Part shown: in pieces, positions 20,323 to 31,107 of the stretch | Numbering within the stretch: the stretch's first letter is position 1 | Layout: each line of letters starts with the position of its first letter | Assembly (NCBI RefSeq): GCF_900446255.1 | Contig: NZ_UIGI01000001.1 | Span: forward strand, 3,436,763 to 3,500,762 | DNA length: 64,000 nt | Origin: Buttiauxella agrestis | GTDB lineage: Bacteria > Pseudomonadota > Gammaproteobacteria > Enterobacterales > Enterobacteriaceae | Reading direction: 5' to 3' | Made by a program: the position numbers and the translations under genes | The notes under the pieces: generated by a model | The model's input: only the letters and a program-made list of their open reading frames with translations | The model's database searches: none | Told to the model about the DNA's origin: nothing

Positions 20323-21006
20323 CTATGCCGAAAGAAGAGAAATATTCAGGTGAGCACCCAGTACCGTTTGATCATTGATTTCCGGGCAGAAAGGAATTTC
20401 ACCCAGCATCGGGGCTTTTAAAACATCACACAGCGTCGCGATGTATTCTTGATGGCGTTTGCCCGTTGGCTGAACGTCGTTGGCAATCCAGCCTGCGAAC
20501 TTTAAGCCGGAGTTGTGAATTGCCAGTGCCGTCAACATGGCGTGGTTGATACAGCCCAGTTTCACCCCGACCACCAGAATTACCGGCAGTTGTTCTTGTA
20601 TCACCCAGTCAGCAAAAGTTGTGGTTGTTGAAAGGGGTGTGAACCACCCTCCTGCGCCCTCGACCTGCAACCAGTCTGCCTTCGTTGAAAGTGCCTCAAG
20701 CCCCGCCGATATTTGCGAAAAATCGATAGGCCGTTGTTCCTGCGCGCTCACAATATGCGGCGACGTGGGTTCCAGAAACGCAAACGGATTGACTTGTTCA
20801 TAGCCTAATTTAACGCTGCTATTGCGCTGAAGTGCCAGCGCATCGCTATTACGGATGCCCTGCGCCGTCATCTCGCTTCCCGACGCGACCGGCTTATATC
20901 CCACGGTACGGAAACCCGCCGCTGTAGCCGCTTGTAGCAATGCACAACTGGCGACGGTTTTGCCTACTTCTGTATCGGTTCCGGTGACAAACCATTTTTT
21001 AATCAC
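20323..21006 (-). CDS. bioD: Dethiobiotin synthetase BioD
   Basis: ATP-dependent carboxylase closing the ureido ring to give dethiobiotin, 227 aa. The P-loop variant TGTDTEVGKT is at the N-terminus, KPVASG and the EGAGGWFTPL loop follow, and VVGVKLGCINHA is conserved. I place the start at the GTG at 21,006, with GGAG nine bases upstream; a second in-frame GTG at 21,021 has no site. It overlaps the bioC stop by 8 bases and ends the bioBFCD operon. Confidence 0.95.
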   Translation of the reverse strand: MIKKWFVTGTDTEVGKTVASCALLQAATAAGFRTVGYKPVASGSEMTAQGIRNSDALALQRNSSVKLGYEQVNPFAFLEPTSPHIVSAQEQRPIDFSQISAGLEALSTKADWLQVEGAGGWFTPLSTTTTFADWVIQEQLPVILVVGVKLGCINHAMLTALAIHNSGLKFAGWIANDVQPTGKRHQEYIATLCDVLKAPMLGEIPFCPEINDQTVLGAHLNISLLSA

Positions 21007-21757
21007 GTTCAATAACTCCACAAACGAGTTGCCAGGTCAGGGGGAATTGCCCCTCTTTTTGCGGCCAGGCGAGACTTAATTTTTGCAATTGTTGACGGGT
21101 CATCAACGAGGTTTTTCGCCCGTCATGAAGATGCGTAGCGCCAATGCCCTTCAGCGATTGCATGGCACTTATCACGCTGTCGTAATACTGGGTAATCTCA
21201 TGAATTTGCAGAGAACACCGCCAGCCATGACACGCTTCCTGAATCTGCGTAAAAGGCAGGAAATGGTTGGCATGAGATTGTTCATCCACCGCCTGCCAGG
21301 CAGTGTGCAATTCACTTAATGAACCGGCTGCAAGGGTGGTAAATGCCACACACCCGCCCGCACGCGTGACGCGGTAAAGCTCGCTCAAACCACTTCGTAA
21401 GTCGCTACACCACTGCACAGCAAGGTTGCTCCAGGCGAGGGAAACCTGATTTTCCGAAAGCGCTATGGCTTCGATATCTCCTTCGAGATAGCAATCAGCA
21501 CAACCATTGAGTGCGGCATGTTTCAACATTGCAGGCGAGAGATCCAGAGCCGTGACATGGCAGCCTTTTTCACGCCATACGCGGCTGTACCAACCGGTAC
21601 CGCAACCGGCGTCCAGCACGGTTGAGATTTCCCGCCCTTCGATCATTTTTGCGAGCAGTGTTCCACTCTCACGCTGTAATTGCGCGTGGCTGTCGTAGGT
21701 GGTCGCTGCACGGCCAAATGCAGAAGCGATAGCCGCTTTGTTAACAAGTCGCGTCAT
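20999..21757 (-). CDS. bioC: Malonyl-ACP O-methyltransferase BioC
   Basis: SAM-dependent methyltransferase that disguises malonyl-ACP as a methyl ester to start pimelate synthesis, 252 aa. Motif [23 protein letters not shown], and [10 protein letters not shown] are diagnostic. The start [18 protein letters not shown] at 21,757 has GGAGG upstream and overlaps the 3' end of bioF by 17 bases. The partner esterase gene bioH lies elsewhere in enterics. Confidence 0.95.
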   Translation of the reverse strand: MTRLVNKAAIASAFGRAATTYDSHAQLQRESGTLLAKMIEGREISTVLDAGCGTGWYSRVWREKGCHVTALDLSPAMLKHAALNGCADCYLEGDIEAIALSENQVSLAWSNLAVQWCSDLRSGLSELYRVTRAGGCVAFTTLAAGSLSELHTAWQAVDEQSHANHFLPFTQIQEACHGWRCSLQIHEITQYYDSVISAMQSLKGIGATHLHDGRKTSLMTRQQLQKLSLAWPQKEGQFPLTWQLVCGVIERD

Positions 21758-22892
21758 GCAAAGCCTCCAGCAGCCTGTCGATGTCCTCAAAGGTGTGGCT
21801 GGCGGAGAGCGTAATACGCAGCCGCGCAGTCCCCTGCGGCACGGTGGGAGGGCGAATCGCAGTCAGCCAGAATCCCTGCTCGCGCAAAGTGGCGGCAAGC
21901 TGAATCGCCGCCTGATTTTCGCCCACAATCAGCGGTTGAATGGCGGTTTGCGAGACCCTTAATTCCAGCGGCAAGCGTGCTGCCCCCGCACGAAACCGGG
22001 CGATGTTGGCGTGTAATTGCGAACGCCTGGAATCATCCTCGCGAATGACATTTAATGCCGCCGATAACGCATATGCCTGTGCGGGCGGCATGGCGGTGCT
22101 GTAAATAAGATGGCGAGCGAATTGCAGCAAATAATCTGCCATCGATTCACTACACAACACAGCGGCTCCGCTGGCACCGAACGCCTTACCAAATGTCACC
22201 ACTAGCAAATCGGGCTTAACGTTTTGCTGGTCACAGCTGCCCCGCCCTTCATCGCCGATTACGCCGACGCCATGAGCATCGTCAACCATCAACAAGCCTC
22301 CGGCGTGCCGGGTAGCTTGTGCAATTTCAGCCAAAGGTGCTTCATCACCATCCATGCTGAACACGCCTTCCGTCACCACCAATTGCTGCCCTTCCGTTGG
22401 CTGCGCAAGCAGTTTTTGCAGAGAAGCGACATCGTTATGGGCAAAGCGCCGTAGTTGCGCCGGGCTATGCATCGCGGCTTCCAGAAGCGACGCATGGCTG
22501 AGTTTATCCGCAAGAATGCGGTCTGGTTTTTCACTCAGCGCCGCAATCACCGCCTGATTAGCCGCAAACCCTGAAATAAACAGCAGCGCACGCGGATAAC
22601 CGAGCCAATCCGCCAGTTGTTCTTCAAATTGCTTATGGGCTTCGTTATAGCCAGTAACATGCCCGGAACCGCCGCTGCCAACGCCGTAAATTTCGGCCCC
22701 ATGCTGCCAGGCGGTTATGACTCTGGCATGTTGGCTTATTCCCAGATAATCATTACTGGAAAAATTCAGATAGCGCCTGGCGTCTTGCACCAGATAACGG
22801 CCACTACCTTGCTGATTAGCCTGACGGGTTCGTAAGCTGCCGCTGGCGCGCCGTTGTTCAAGCGCGCTGTCGATGCGTTGCTGCCAGGTCAT
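21741..22892 (-). CDS. bioF: 8-amino-7-oxononanoate synthase BioF
   Basis: PLP enzyme condensing pimeloyl-ACP with alanine, 383 aa (E. coli 384). The alpha-oxoamine synthase fold is evident from [37 protein letters not shown] and the PLP lysine in [13 protein letters not shown]. It overlaps bioB by 4 bases and bioC by 17, so translation is coupled through bioBFCD. Confidence 0.96.
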   Translation of the reverse strand: MTWQQRIDSALEQRRASGSLRTRQANQQGSGRYLVQDARRYLNFSSNDYLGISQHARVITAWQHGAEIYGVGSGGSGHVTGYNEAHKQFEEQLADWLGYPRALLFISGFAANQAVIAALSEKPDRILADKLSHASLLEAAMHSPAQLRRFAHNDVASLQKLLAQPTEGQQLVVTEGVFSMDGDEAPLAEIAQATRHAGGLLMVDDAHGVGVIGDEGRGSCDQQNVKPDLLVVTFGKAFGASGAAVLCSESMADYLLQFARHLIYSTAMPPAQAYALSAALNVIREDDSRRSQLHANIARFRAGAARLPLELRVSQTAIQPLIVGENQAAIQLAATLREQGFWLTAIRPPTVPQGTARLRITLSASHTFEDIDRLLEALHDATC

Positions 22893-23929
22893 ACAGCCGC
22901 CGCGTTGTAGTAAGTCTCCGTGTCCGCGTTGAGCAGTTGATCGGTGAGTTGCTGCTGCTGTTCGTTATCGCCCGCATGAGTGGTGGTTTGCTGCGGATTA
23001 AGCCCCAGTTTGCGGAACAATTGCAGGTCTTTGTCTTCTTCCGGATTTGGCGTGGTCAGCAGTTTGCAGCCGTAGAAAATGGAGTTCGCCCCCGCCATGA
23101 AACACATGGCCTGAGTTTGCTCACTCATCTGCTCACGCCCGGCGGAAAGACGCACAAAAGAGGTGGGCATCATGATGCGCGCAACTGCGATTGTGCGAAT
23201 AAAATCAAATGCATCGACATCTTCGTTTTCAGCCATCGGGGTGCCTTTTACCTTCACCAGCATGTTGATGGGCACGCTTTCTGGTGGGGTCGGCAAGTTA
23301 GCCAGTTGCAGCAATAATCCGGCGCGATCTGTCACCGTTTCGCCCAAACCGACAATGCCGCCAGAGCAGACTTTAATGCCCGCGCCGCGCACTTTGTCGA
23401 GCGTATCAAGGCGTTCCTGATAGGTGCGGGTGGTAATAATATTGCCGTAGAATTCTGGCGAGGTATCAAGGTTGTGATTGTAATAATCAAGCCCCGCCGC
23501 CGCTAAACGTTCGGCTTGCGCACCGGTTAATGTGCCGAGCGTCATGCAGGTTTCCAGCCCCATTTCGCGCACGCCCTGCACCATTTGCTCGAGGTAAGGC
23601 ATATCGCGATCGTTAGGGTTTTTCCAGGCAGCACCCATGCAAAAACGGGTCGAACCGGCATTCAACGCTTTACGCGCCGAGTCGAGAACCTGCTCCACTT
23701 CCATCAGGCGTTCAGACGTCAAACCGGTTTTATAGCGCGCACTTTGCGGGCAATATTTGCAGTCTTCCGGGCAAGCGCCGGTTTTAATCGACAGCAGCGT
23801 GCTGACCTGAACATGGCGAGGATCGAAGTGCTGGCGATGCACCTGTTGGGCCTCAAACATCAGCTCGAGGAAAGGTTTTTCAAATAAAGCAGTAACCTGC
23901 GACATTGACCAGCGTGCGTGGTGAGCCAT
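22889..23929 (-). CDS. bioB: Biotin synthase BioB
   Basis: Radical SAM enzyme that inserts sulfur into dethiobiotin, 346 aa. The [4Fe-4S] motif is C53-x3-C57-x2-C60 (CPEDCKYC); residues lining the sacrificial [2Fe-2S] site are in FCMGAAW, CMTLG and the later conserved Arg region. It is the first gene of bioBFCD, transcribed away from bioA under the shared BirA operator. Confidence 0.97.
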   Translation of the reverse strand: MAHHARWSMSQVTALFEKPFLELMFEAQQVHRQHFDPRHVQVSTLLSIKTGACPEDCKYCPQSARYKTGLTSERLMEVEQVLDSARKALNAGSTRFCMGAAWKNPNDRDMPYLEQMVQGVREMGLETCMTLGTLTGAQAERLAAAGLDYYNHNLDTSPEFYGNIITTRTYQERLDTLDKVRGAGIKVCSGGIVGLGETVTDRAGLLLQLANLPTPPESVPINMLVKVKGTPMAENEDVDAFDFIRTIAVARIMMPTSFVRLSAGREQMSEQTQAMCFMAGANSIFYGCKLLTTPNPEEDKDLQLFRKLGLNPQQTTTHAGDNEQQQQLTDQLLNADTETYYNAAAV

Positions 23930-23974
23930 TGGGCGTCTCCAAAAAGGGTGTTGTTAGGCATTGATTGACGTTAT

Positions 23975-24012
23975 ACTTGTAAACCTAAATCTTTTTTAAA
24001 TGGTTTACAAGT
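23975..24012. promoter_or_regulatory. BirA operator between bioB and bioA
   Basis: ACTTGTAAACC and GGTTTACAAGT form a perfect 11-bp inverted repeat separated by 16 bases, matching the E. coli bio operator at its conserved TTGTAAACC...GGTTTACAA. It overlaps the divergent promoters of bioA and bioBFCD. BirA carrying biotinyl-AMP binds it and shuts both transcripts. Confidence 0.95.
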
Positions 24013-24018
24013 CACCCT

Positions 24019-25308
24019 ATGACCCCTGCTGATTTAGCGTTCGACCAACAACATATCTGGCACCCGTACACTTCCATGACCCAACCGTTACCGGTTTATC
24101 CGGTGGTTTCGGCGTCGGGCTGCGAACTACAACTTGCTGATGGTAAAGCCCTTGTTGACGGGATGTCGTCCTGGTGGGCAGCAATTCATGGCTACAATCA
24201 CCCGCGCTTAAATCAGGCGATGAAAGACCAGATTGACCAGATGTCGCACGTGATGTTTGGCGGTATCACGCACCCGCCTGCGGTGGCGCTGTGCCGTAAA
24301 TTAGTTGCCATGACGCCAGAAAACCTTGAGTGCGTGTTCCTCGCCGACTCCGGTTCCGTTGCCGTCGAAGTGGCAATGAAAATGGCGTTGCAGTACTGGC
24401 ACGCAAAAGGCGAGCTGCGCCAGCGTTTCCTCACCTTCCGTCATGGGTATCACGGCGATACCTTCGGCGCGATGTCGGTCTGCGACCCGGATAATTCCAT
24501 GCACAGTTTGTGGCAGGGGTATCTTCCGGAACATCTGTTCGCGCCCGCACCAAATTGCCGTTTCGACGATGAATGGGACGAGATGGATATCGTGCCATTT
24601 GCCCGTTTAATGGCCGCGCATCGCCACGAAATTGCCGCAATTATTCTTGAGCCGATTGTTCAGGGCGCTGGCGGAATGCGTTTTTATCATCCTGAATGGC
24701 TTAAGCGCATTCGCCGCATGTGTGACCGCGAAGGTATTTTGCTGATTGCTGATGAAATCGCGACCGGCTTTGGGCGCACCGGGAAACTCTTTGCCTGCGA
24801 ACACGCGGGGATTTCACCCGATATTTTGTGTCTCGGCAAAGCACTGACCGGCGGCACGATGACGCTTTCCGCCACGCTGACCACACGTCTGGTCGCCGAA
24901 ACCATCAGCGATGGCGAAGCCGGTTGTTTTATGCACGGCCCGACGTTTATGGGGAATCCGCTGGCTTGCGCCGTCGCAACAGAAAGCCTCGCTTTGCTGG
25001 AAGAAGGTCACTGGCATCAGCAAGTTAGTGCCCTGGAACAGCAGTTGTCTGCGGGGCTGAAACCGTTGCTGGGCAGTGAGCAAGTGGCGGATGTGCGCGT
25101 GCTGGGGGCGATTGGTGTTGTCGAAACTCACCAACCAGTGGATATGGCCGCCCTTCAGGCATTTTTTGTCGAGCAAGGCGTGTGGATTCGTCCGTTCGGC
25201 CGCCTGATTTACCTGATGCCGCCATACGTTATCAGCCATGAGCAACTGGCAAAATTGATCAACGCCGTAGCACTTGCGGTAGAAAACCCGGCGTTTTTCA
25301 AGAGCTGA
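24019..25308 (+). CDS. bioA: Adenosylmethionine-8-amino-7-oxononanoate aminotransferase BioA
   Basis: Class-III PLP aminotransferase, 429 aa as in E. coli; makes 7,8-diaminopelargonate using SAM as amino donor. [36 protein letters not shown] and the PLP lysine in [19 protein letters not shown] are characteristic. It is divergent from bioB under the BirA operator. Confidence 0.97.
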   Translation: MTPADLAFDQQHIWHPYTSMTQPLPVYPVVSASGCELQLADGKALVDGMSSWWAAIHGYNHPRLNQAMKDQIDQMSHVMFGGITHPPAVALCRKLVAMTPENLECVFLADSGSVAVEVAMKMALQYWHAKGELRQRFLTFRHGYHGDTFGAMSVCDPDNSMHSLWQGYLPEHLFAPAPNCRFDDEWDEMDIVPFARLMAAHRHEIAAIILEPIVQGAGGMRFYHPEWLKRIRRMCDREGILLIADEIATGFGRTGKLFACEHAGISPDILCLGKALTGGTMTLSATLTTRLVAETISDGEAGCFMHGPTFMGNPLACAVATESLALLEEGHWHQQVSALEQQLSAGLKPLLGSEQVADVRVLGAIGVVETHQPVDMAALQAFFVEQGVWIRPFGRLIYLMPPYVISHEQLAKLINAVALAVENPAFFKS

Positions 25309-25378
25309 GCACCAGCAAGCCGCGCGAGTTTGCACTACACTTCGAGGATCTTTTCATGCGCCCAACAGGGAGATTTAG

Positions 25379-26059
25379 ATGAAAATTCTCATGGTTTTAA
25401 CTTCGCACGATAAACTCGGCAACACTGGCAAACCCACAGGCTTCTGGCTTGAGGAGTTTGCCGCGCCTTATTATGTTTTCCATGACGCCGGTCTGGACGT
25501 GACACTCGCTTCGCCAAAAGGCGGCCAACCGCCGCTTGATCCCAAAAGTGATGAGCCGGATGCACAAACTGACGACACCCGCCGTTTCCGTGGCGATTCC
25601 GCCGCCCAGAAATTATTAGCAAATACCCAAAAACTTGAGAGCATCAACGCTGATGATTTTGACGCTGTGTTTTATCCCGGCGGCCACGGGCCATTGTGGG
25701 ATCTGGCCGAAGATCAAAACTCCATCAAACTGATTGAGCAATTCTGGGCTGCGGGTAAACCTGTCGGCGCGGTCTGCCATGCGCCGGGCGTTTTGCGCAA
25801 AGTTTTAAAACCCGACGGCACGCCGCTGGCCAAAGGTAAGCGGGTGACGGGTTTTACCAATAGCGAAGAAGATGGCGTGGGTTTAAGCGCTGTCGTGCCT
25901 TTCCTGGTGGAAGATGAGCTGAAAAATGCCGGTGGGTTATTTGAGCGCACCGACGACTGGGGCGAATATGCGGTGGTTGACGGGCATTTAGTCACCGGGC
26001 AAAACCCAGCGTCTTCGGCTATTGCTGCCCAGGAATTGCTAAAACTACTCGATCTATAG
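25379..26059 (+). CDS. DJ-1/PfpI family protein (type 1 glutamine amidotransferase-like)
   Basis: 226-aa member of the class that includes Hsp31-like glyoxalase/chaperones. The nucleophile elbow is AVCHAPG (C133, H134), with an acidic E25/E26 in FWLEEFAAPY; YPGGHGPLWDL forms the oxyanion region and VTGQNPASS the C-terminal loop. Likely role is handling of methylglyoxal or damaged proteins; substrate is not shown by sequence. AGGGAG precedes the ATG. It lies 15 bases before ybhB and is absent from this position in E. coli. Confidence 0.85.
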   Translation: MKILMVLTSHDKLGNTGKPTGFWLEEFAAPYYVFHDAGLDVTLASPKGGQPPLDPKSDEPDAQTDDTRRFRGDSAAQKLLANTQKLESINADDFDAVFYPGGHGPLWDLAEDQNSIKLIEQFWAAGKPVGAVCHAPGVLRKVLKPDGTPLAKGKRVTGFTNSEEDGVGLSAVVPFLVEDELKNAGGLFERTDDWGEYAVVDGHLVTGQNPASSAIAAQELLKLLDL

Positions 26060-26074
26060 TTAAAGGGAGCGGTC

Positions 26075-26551
26075 ATGAAACTCATTAGTCAGGATATTAA
26101 AGAAGGTGACAAACTCCCCGCCCGCCACGTGTTTAATGGCATGGGTTACGAAGGCGATAACCTTTCGCCGCATCTGGCCTGGGATGATGTTCCTGCGGGA
26201 ACCAAAAGTTTTGTCGTGACCTGTTATGACCCGGACGCACCGACGGGTTCCGGCTGGTGGCACTGGGTGGTGGCGAATTTGCCTGCCGATACGCGCGTAT
26301 TGCCGCAAGGTGCGGGTTCGGGGTTAGCCGACCTGCCAGAACCCGCCGTTCAGACGCGAACCGATTTCGGACAAGCGGGCTATGGCGGTGCCGCACCACC
26401 AAAAGGTGAAACTCATCGCTATATCTTTACCGTTCACGCCATCGATGTTGAAACCCTTGAAGTTGATGAGAATGCATCAGGGGCGATGGTCGGTTTTAAC
26501 GTTCACTTCCACTCGTTAGGCAGTGCATCAATTACCGCGATGTTCAGTTAA
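26075..26551 (+). CDS. ybhB: PEBP-family protein YbhB
   Basis: Phosphatidylethanolamine-binding protein/Raf-kinase-inhibitor-like protein, 158 aa as in E. coli. The ligand-site signature is visible as DPDAPTGSGWWHWVVANLP and the second as GYGGAAPPKGETHRYIFTVHA. Cytoplasmic; no signal peptide. Function in bacteria is unclear. Its 15-base distance from the DJ-1-family gene suggests co-transcription. Confidence 0.93.
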   Translation: MKLISQDIKEGDKLPARHVFNGMGYEGDNLSPHLAWDDVPAGTKSFVVTCYDPDAPTGSGWWHWVVANLPADTRVLPQGAGSGLADLPEPAVQTRTDFGQAGYGGAAPPKGETHRYIFTVHAIDVETLEVDENASGAMVGFNVHFHSLGSASITAMFS

Positions 26552-26563
26552 TCCACTTTTTAT

Positions 26564-26588
26564 GAAGCCGATTTGCACAATCGGCTTC
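26564..26588 (+). terminator. Hairpin downstream of ybhB
   Basis: GAAGCCGATT and AATCGGCTTC pair perfectly over 10 bp around a 5-base loop, 12 bases past the ybhB stop. The following CCGTTTCG is a poor U-tract, so termination may be partial. Confidence 0.6.
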
Positions 26589-26677
26589 CCGTTTCGCTCA
26601 ACTTAGTATAAAAAAGCAGGCTTTCAGATCCCTTTTAAAATTGCATTCTTTTTAATTTGCACTGCAAGGAGCAAGCC

Positions 26678-27982
26678 TTGAACACAATTTCGGTTACTCG
26701 TCGGGCAGCCATGCTCGCTTTTGCTGTGGCTTTGTCTGCCTGTAGCTCAACGCCTCCGGAAGACCGCCCTTCAACACAAGTGGCACCTGGTACCCAATCC
26801 CGCCCGGTTCTTTCAGGCGATGAAGCGCAGAACTTTGTTCAGGCGCGCTACTTCTCGTCTAAAAATAAAGATGAAGCCCCGTGGACACCGTCTTCTATTC
26901 GCATTCCTGCGCAACCTGACTTTGTTGTAGGTGCCGCTGGTGGCGAAGGTGTGACGCATACTTCGATTCAGGCCGCCGTCGATGCAGCCATGATTAAGCA
27001 CAGCAACGCGCGCCAGTACATTGCTATTCAGCCGGGCGAATATGCCGGTACCGTTTATGTGCCAGCAGGCTCCGGTAGCGTCACGCTGTACGGCACCACC
27101 GATAACGCAAGTGATGTCAAAATCACGATGCCGCTGGACTCTGAAATTGACGTGAATACCTGGCGTCGTGCGGTCAACCCATCAGGCAAATATATGCCGG
27201 GTAAACCCGCCTGGTACATGTTCGATAATTGCCAGAGCAAGCGTAGCGCGACCGTTGGCATCATGTGTTCTGCGGTAGTGTGGTCACAGAACAATGGCTT
27301 GCAGATGCAAAACCTGACTATCGCCAACACCCTGGGTGACAGCGTTGATGCGTCTAATCATCAGGCAGTGGCGCTGCGTACCGATGGCGATAAAGTTCAG
27401 TTGAACAATGTTCACCTGCTGGGCCGTCAGAATACTTTCTTCGTGACCAACAGCGATGTGCAAAACCGCCTGTTGACCGATCGCCAGCCGCGTACTCTGG
27501 TGACGAACAGCTATATCGAGGGTGATGTGGATGTGGTGGCTGGCCGTGGCGCGGTGGTGTTTGATAACACTGATTTCCGCCTGGTCAATAGCCGTACTCC
27601 AGAAGGTTCCGTGTTCGCGCCTGCCACTCTGCCGAATATTTATTACGGTTTCCTGGCCATCAACAGCCGCTTTAGCGCTGCTGGCGATAACACCGCACAG
27701 TTGGGTCGCGCCTGGGATGTTGAAGCGAGCGAAAACGGTTACAGCGCAGGCCAGACGTCTAACGGCCAGGTTGTTATCCGTGACAGCGTGATTAACGAAG
27801 GCTTCAATAACGCGAAACCGTGGGGCGATGCCGCAGGTTCTAAGCGTCCGTTTACCGGCAATATCGGTACCAAAGGCGAGAAAGGCGAAATTCAGCGCGA
27901 CCTGAATGATGCCAACGCGAACCGCATGTGGGAATTCAACAACCGCGGTGTAGGTAGTTCGGTGGTTGAAGAAGCGAAATAA
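26678..27982 (+). CDS. ybhC: Outer-membrane lipoprotein YbhC, pectinesterase family acyl-CoA thioesterase
   Basis: Right-handed beta-helix protein of the pectin methylesterase family, 434 aa. The signal peptide ends in a lipobox LSAC with C22, so it should be lipidated. The core has NGLQMQNLTIANT, LLGRQNTFFVTNS and YIEGDVDVVAGRGAVVFDN, equivalent to the pectinesterase active-site strands. E. coli YbhC acts poorly on pectin and has been reported to hydrolyse acyl-CoA. I chose the TTG start at 26,678 because AAGGAGC lies just upstream and the N-terminus then matches the family; an in-frame TTG at 26,657 lacks a site. Confidence 0.93.
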   Translation: MNTISVTRRAAMLAFAVALSACSSTPPEDRPSTQVAPGTQSRPVLSGDEAQNFVQARYFSSKNKDEAPWTPSSIRIPAQPDFVVGAAGGEGVTHTSIQAAVDAAMIKHSNARQYIAIQPGEYAGTVYVPAGSGSVTLYGTTDNASDVKITMPLDSEIDVNTWRRAVNPSGKYMPGKPAWYMFDNCQSKRSATVGIMCSAVVWSQNNGLQMQNLTIANTLGDSVDASNHQAVALRTDGDKVQLNNVHLLGRQNTFFVTNSDVQNRLLTDRQPRTLVTNSYIEGDVDVVAGRGAVVFDNTDFRLVNSRTPEGSVFAPATLPNIYYGFLAINSRFSAAGDNTAQLGRAWDVEASENGYSAGQTSNGQVVIRDSVINEGFNNAKPWGDAAGSKRPFTGNIGTKGEKGEIQRDLNDANANRMWEFNNRGVGSSVVEEAK

Positions 27983-27998
27983 CCCAACGCTTTAAAAC

Positions 27999-28027
27999 AA
28001 AAAACCTCGCCCACGCGAGGTTTTTTT
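27999..28027. terminator. Bidirectional terminator between ybhC and pgl
   Basis: AAAAAACCTCGC, a CCAC loop and GCGAGGTTTTTTT make a symmetrical hairpin with T-tracts on both strands, serving the convergent ybhC and pgl. Confidence 0.9.
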
Positions 28028-28038
28028 ATGCTTCAAAA

Positions 28039-29037
28039 TCAATGGGCGTTAACAACCACCCACATCGGTCCTTGCCCTACGGCATAACGGCCTTTCTCTT
28101 CGAGTAAACCTTGCTCACCGGTGATTTGATAAACCGCGATATGGTGCGATTTCTGCCCTGCGGCAATCAGATATTTACCACTATGGTCTACGTTAAAGCC
28201 GCGTGGTTGAGTTTCCGTTGGCTGGTAGCCTTCCACCGCAAGCACGCTGCCGTCTTCCGAAACGCTAAATACGGTGATGATGCTAGCGGTACGGTCGCAG
28301 GTATATAAATGGCGGCCATCCGGTGTGATGTGAATATCAGCCGCCCAGCGGGTGTCTGAGAAGCCTGGAGGCATGATATCCAGCGTTTGCACGCATTCAA
28401 TTTTGCCGTAAGCATTTTTCAGCTCCCAGACATCCACAGAGCCGTTCAGTTCGTTAACGCAGTAACCGTATTGTTGGTTCGGGTGGAACGCCATATGTCG
28501 TGGGCCAGCCCCTTCAACGGTGGTCACTTCCGCTGGGGTTTGAGCGACCAGATGACCGTCGTCAGACAATGTGAACTGGCAGATGCGGTCTTGCTTGAGC
28601 GCAGGCACCCACAGCGTGCGGTTATCAGGCGAAATGTTAGCGGAATGGCAACCTTCCAGACCTTCAACCACATCCACAACCTCACCCGGCAGGCCGTCGT
28701 TAGCCAGACTCACCACACTGACACTTCCGGCATTGTAAGACGCGCTGAACAGGAAACGGCCCTGATGGTCGGTAGAGATATGCGTTGGGCTTCCCGGTAT
28801 TGCCGTCACACCCGCTTCCGTTAGCGTGCCGTCATCCGGCGTAATGCGGTATGCAATAACGCGAAACTCAGGGCGCACGCCCACATACAGGTAACGTTTG
28901 TCCGGACTAATTACCATTGGCTGAACCTGGCCTGGGGCGTCAACAACCTGCACCAGGGTCAGTTCACCATTTTGGTTAAGTTGCCAGACGTGAATTTGCT
29001 GGCTTTCCGGGCTGGCGGTATAGACTGTTTGTTTCAT
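28039..29037 (-). CDS. pgl: 6-phosphogluconolactonase Pgl
   Basis: Seven-bladed beta-propeller lactonase of the oxidative pentose phosphate pathway, 332 aa (E. coli 331). Repeated blade motifs ([68 protein letters not shown]) are clear. The start [12 protein letters not shown] at 29,037 has GAGGAGAGA upstream; the open frame extends a further 27 codons with no conservation. Confidence 0.95.
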   Translation of the reverse strand: MKQTVYTASPESQQIHVWQLNQNGELTLVQVVDAPGQVQPMVISPDKRYLYVGVRPEFRVIAYRITPDDGTLTEAGVTAIPGSPTHISTDHQGRFLFSASYNAGSVSVVSLANDGLPGEVVDVVEGLEGCHSANISPDNRTLWVPALKQDRICQFTLSDDGHLVAQTPAEVTTVEGAGPRHMAFHPNQQYGYCVNELNGSVDVWELKNAYGKIECVQTLDIMPPGFSDTRWAADIHITPDGRHLYTCDRTASIITVFSVSEDGSVLAVEGYQPTETQPRGFNVDHSGKYLIAAGQKSHHIAVYQITGEQGLLEEKGRYAVGQGPMWVVVNAH

Positions 29038-29179
29038 GAAATCTCTCTCCTCCCAACGTCTTGAGTAATAGTCACAAGGGTAGTGCGTTTTACCGACTCG
29101 TGTTGTCATTTTGAACAACGCCGCAAGCGGTGTAACATCGGCACAGGCCTTATGATTCTGAATTTGACTGGAACCCTAA

Positions 29180-29998
29180 ATGACTTATCGCGTAATCGCC
29201 CTTGATCTCGACGGCACGTTACTCACGCCGCAAAAAACTATTCTTCCTGAATCACTGACAGCTTTACAACGCGCACGTGACGCTGGCGTGAAAGTTGTCA
29301 TTGTGACGGGACGTCATCACGTTGCCATCCATCCTTTTTATCAGGCACTGGCTTTAGAAACACCTGCAATTTGCTGTAATGGGACTTATTTGTATGATTA
29401 TCATGCGAAAAAGGTACTTGAGTCCGATCCGTTGCAGCCCGCGCAAGCAAACCAGCTGCTTGATTTGCTGGATGCCCACAATGTTCATGGGTTGATGTAT
29501 GTCGATGAAGCGATGCTGTATCAGGAAACCACCGGGCACGTTTTGCGTACCGAAAACTGGGCAAAATCGCTGCCAGAATCCCAGCGTCCGGTGTTCCGCC
29601 ATGTGAACTCACTGCGTGAAGCGGCGCATGATGTTGAGTCTATCTGGAAGTTTGCGCTGACGGATGAAGACACCGTGAAGCTAAAAAACTTCACCCGGGT
29701 GGTTGAACATGAATTGGGGCTGGCGTGCGAATGGTCGTGGCACGATCAGGTTGATGTCGCGCAAAGCGGTAACAGCAAAGGCATGCGCCTGGCACGTTGG
29801 GTTGAATCACAAGGCTTATCCATGAGCGATGTGATGGCTTTCGGCGATAACTTTAACGATTTAAGTATGCTGGAAAGTGCCGGACTTGGCGTAGCGATGG
29901 GTAATGCCGATGACGCCATTAAAGCGCGTGCCGACTTGGTGATTGGCACCAATCTGGAAACCGGTATCGCTGAGACGATTTATAAGCATTTGATTTAA
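29180..29998 (+). CDS. ybhA: HAD-superfamily (Cof-type) phosphatase YbhA
   Basis: Cof-like HAD hydrolase, 272 aa as in E. coli, where it dephosphorylates pyridoxal phosphate and sugar phosphates. Motif I is ALDLDGTLL (D9, D11), motif II VTGRH, motif III the conserved Lys in QSGNSKGM, motif IV FGDNFNDLSML. Divergent from pgl by about 140 bases. Confidence 0.94.
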   Translation: MTYRVIALDLDGTLLTPQKTILPESLTALQRARDAGVKVVIVTGRHHVAIHPFYQALALETPAICCNGTYLYDYHAKKVLESDPLQPAQANQLLDLLDAHNVHGLMYVDEAMLYQETTGHVLRTENWAKSLPESQRPVFRHVNSLREAAHDVESIWKFALTDEDTVKLKNFTRVVEHELGLACEWSWHDQVDVAQSGNSKGMRLARWVESQGLSMSDVMAFGDNFNDLSMLESAGLGVAMGNADDAIKARADLVIGTNLETGIAETIYKHLI

Positions 29999-30009
29999 AA
30001 CGGTGAAAA

Positions 30010-30037
30010 TGGTGGATAACGCTGTGCTTATCCACCC
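30010..30037. repeat. REP-like hairpin between ybhA and modC
   Basis: GGTGGATAA-CGCTGTGC-TTATCCACC gives a perfect 9-bp stem in the gap between convergent ybhA and modC. The same GGTGGAT...ATCCACCCTAC arrangement recurs at 62,537, so this is a dispersed extragenic palindrome, possibly also acting as a terminator. Confidence 0.7.
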
Positions 30038-30048
30038 TACCGATCCCG

Positions 30049-31107
30049 CTATGCCGTTATCGACACGCTTTTGATTTGCGCGTACAACCACTGGCCAGGT
30101 TTTATCATTAGCTCATCTCTTGCCCACGGGCTAATCCGCGCCCACAGCGTTCGCGAACCCACTTCCAACTGCACTTCCACCTGCCCTTCATCGTCATAAC
30201 ACTGAGCCACTTTGGCACGCAGCACGTTACGAATACTGCTGTTGACCGGTGGCTGGAGAATCAACGAAACATCTGATGCCTGAATGCGAATACGCAACGA
30301 CGCCTGTAACGGTTTATCGAGTTTGTTGACCCATAAATGCTGATCGCCGAGCGCAAGTGCCGTCATGGCGTAATGCGGATGATGCTCCAGCACCGTCACT
30401 TTCAGCACGCTACTTTGCTGCTCTTTAGGCAACCACGGGTGCATCACACTGCTGCCCCAAACTTCTTCCAGATTGCCAAAAGCTTTGACTTCGCCGCCAT
30501 CGAGCACCAGCACTTTATCCGCCAGATGCAGAATTTCTTCCAGCGAGTGGCTGACATAAAGCATCGGGATATTAATTTCCCGCGCCAGACGTTGCAGATA
30601 CGGCAGCAGTTCACGCTTGCGGGGGATATCCAGCGAGGCGAGCGGTTCATCCAATAGCAGCAGTTCAGGTGAAGTTAACAAAGCGCGACCGATCGCCACG
30701 CGCTGTTTTTCCCCACCGGACAAACTCCACGGGAAACGTTCTAACAGCGGCTCAATACCTAACAGCGCCACCAGTTTATCGAACTGCCCGGCGGCCGATC
30801 GCGGCATACCGTATTTCAGATTGCCGCGCACGCGGTAGTGTGGGAACAGGCGCGCATCCTGAAACACATAACCAATCCGGCGTTTTTCAGGGGCCAGGAA
30901 ACGCTTATTCTCGGCATCACTCAATACGCGATCGTTCAGGACAATTCGCCCTTGTTGCGGGTGAGTCAGGCCGCTAATGGCATTAATCAGCGAGGTTTTA
31001 CCCGCGCCAGAAACACCAAATACCGCAGTAATCCCCTGCCCCGGCAACGTTTCATTTATGGCTAAACGATGATCCCCCAGCGTCTGAACGAAATTTAACT
31101 CCAGCAT
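30049..31107 (-). CDS. modC: Molybdate ABC transporter ATPase ModC
   Basis: ATP-binding subunit of the molybdate importer, 352 aa. Walker [10 protein letters not shown], signature LSGGEKQR, Walker [12 protein letters not shown] and the switch His (YVSHS) are intact. The C-terminal third (from about residue 290) is a Mop/TOBE domain that binds molybdate (QASDVSLI). It shares one base with the modB stop. Confidence 0.96.
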   Translation of the reverse strand: MLELNFVQTLGDHRLAINETLPGQGITAVFGVSGAGKTSLINAISGLTHPQQGRIVLNDRVLSDAENKRFLAPEKRRIGYVFQDARLFPHYRVRGNLKYGMPRSAAGQFDKLVALLGIEPLLERFPWSLSGGEKQRVAIGRALLTSPELLLLDEPLASLDIPRKRELLPYLQRLAREINIPMLYVSHSLEEILHLADKVLVLDGGEVKAFGNLEEVWGSSVMHPWLPKEQQSSVLKVTVLEHHPHYAMTALALGDQHLWVNKLDKPLQASLRIRIQASDVSLILQPPVNSSIRNVLRAKVAQCYDDEGQVEVQLEVGSRTLWARISPWARDELMIKPGQWLYAQIKSVSITA

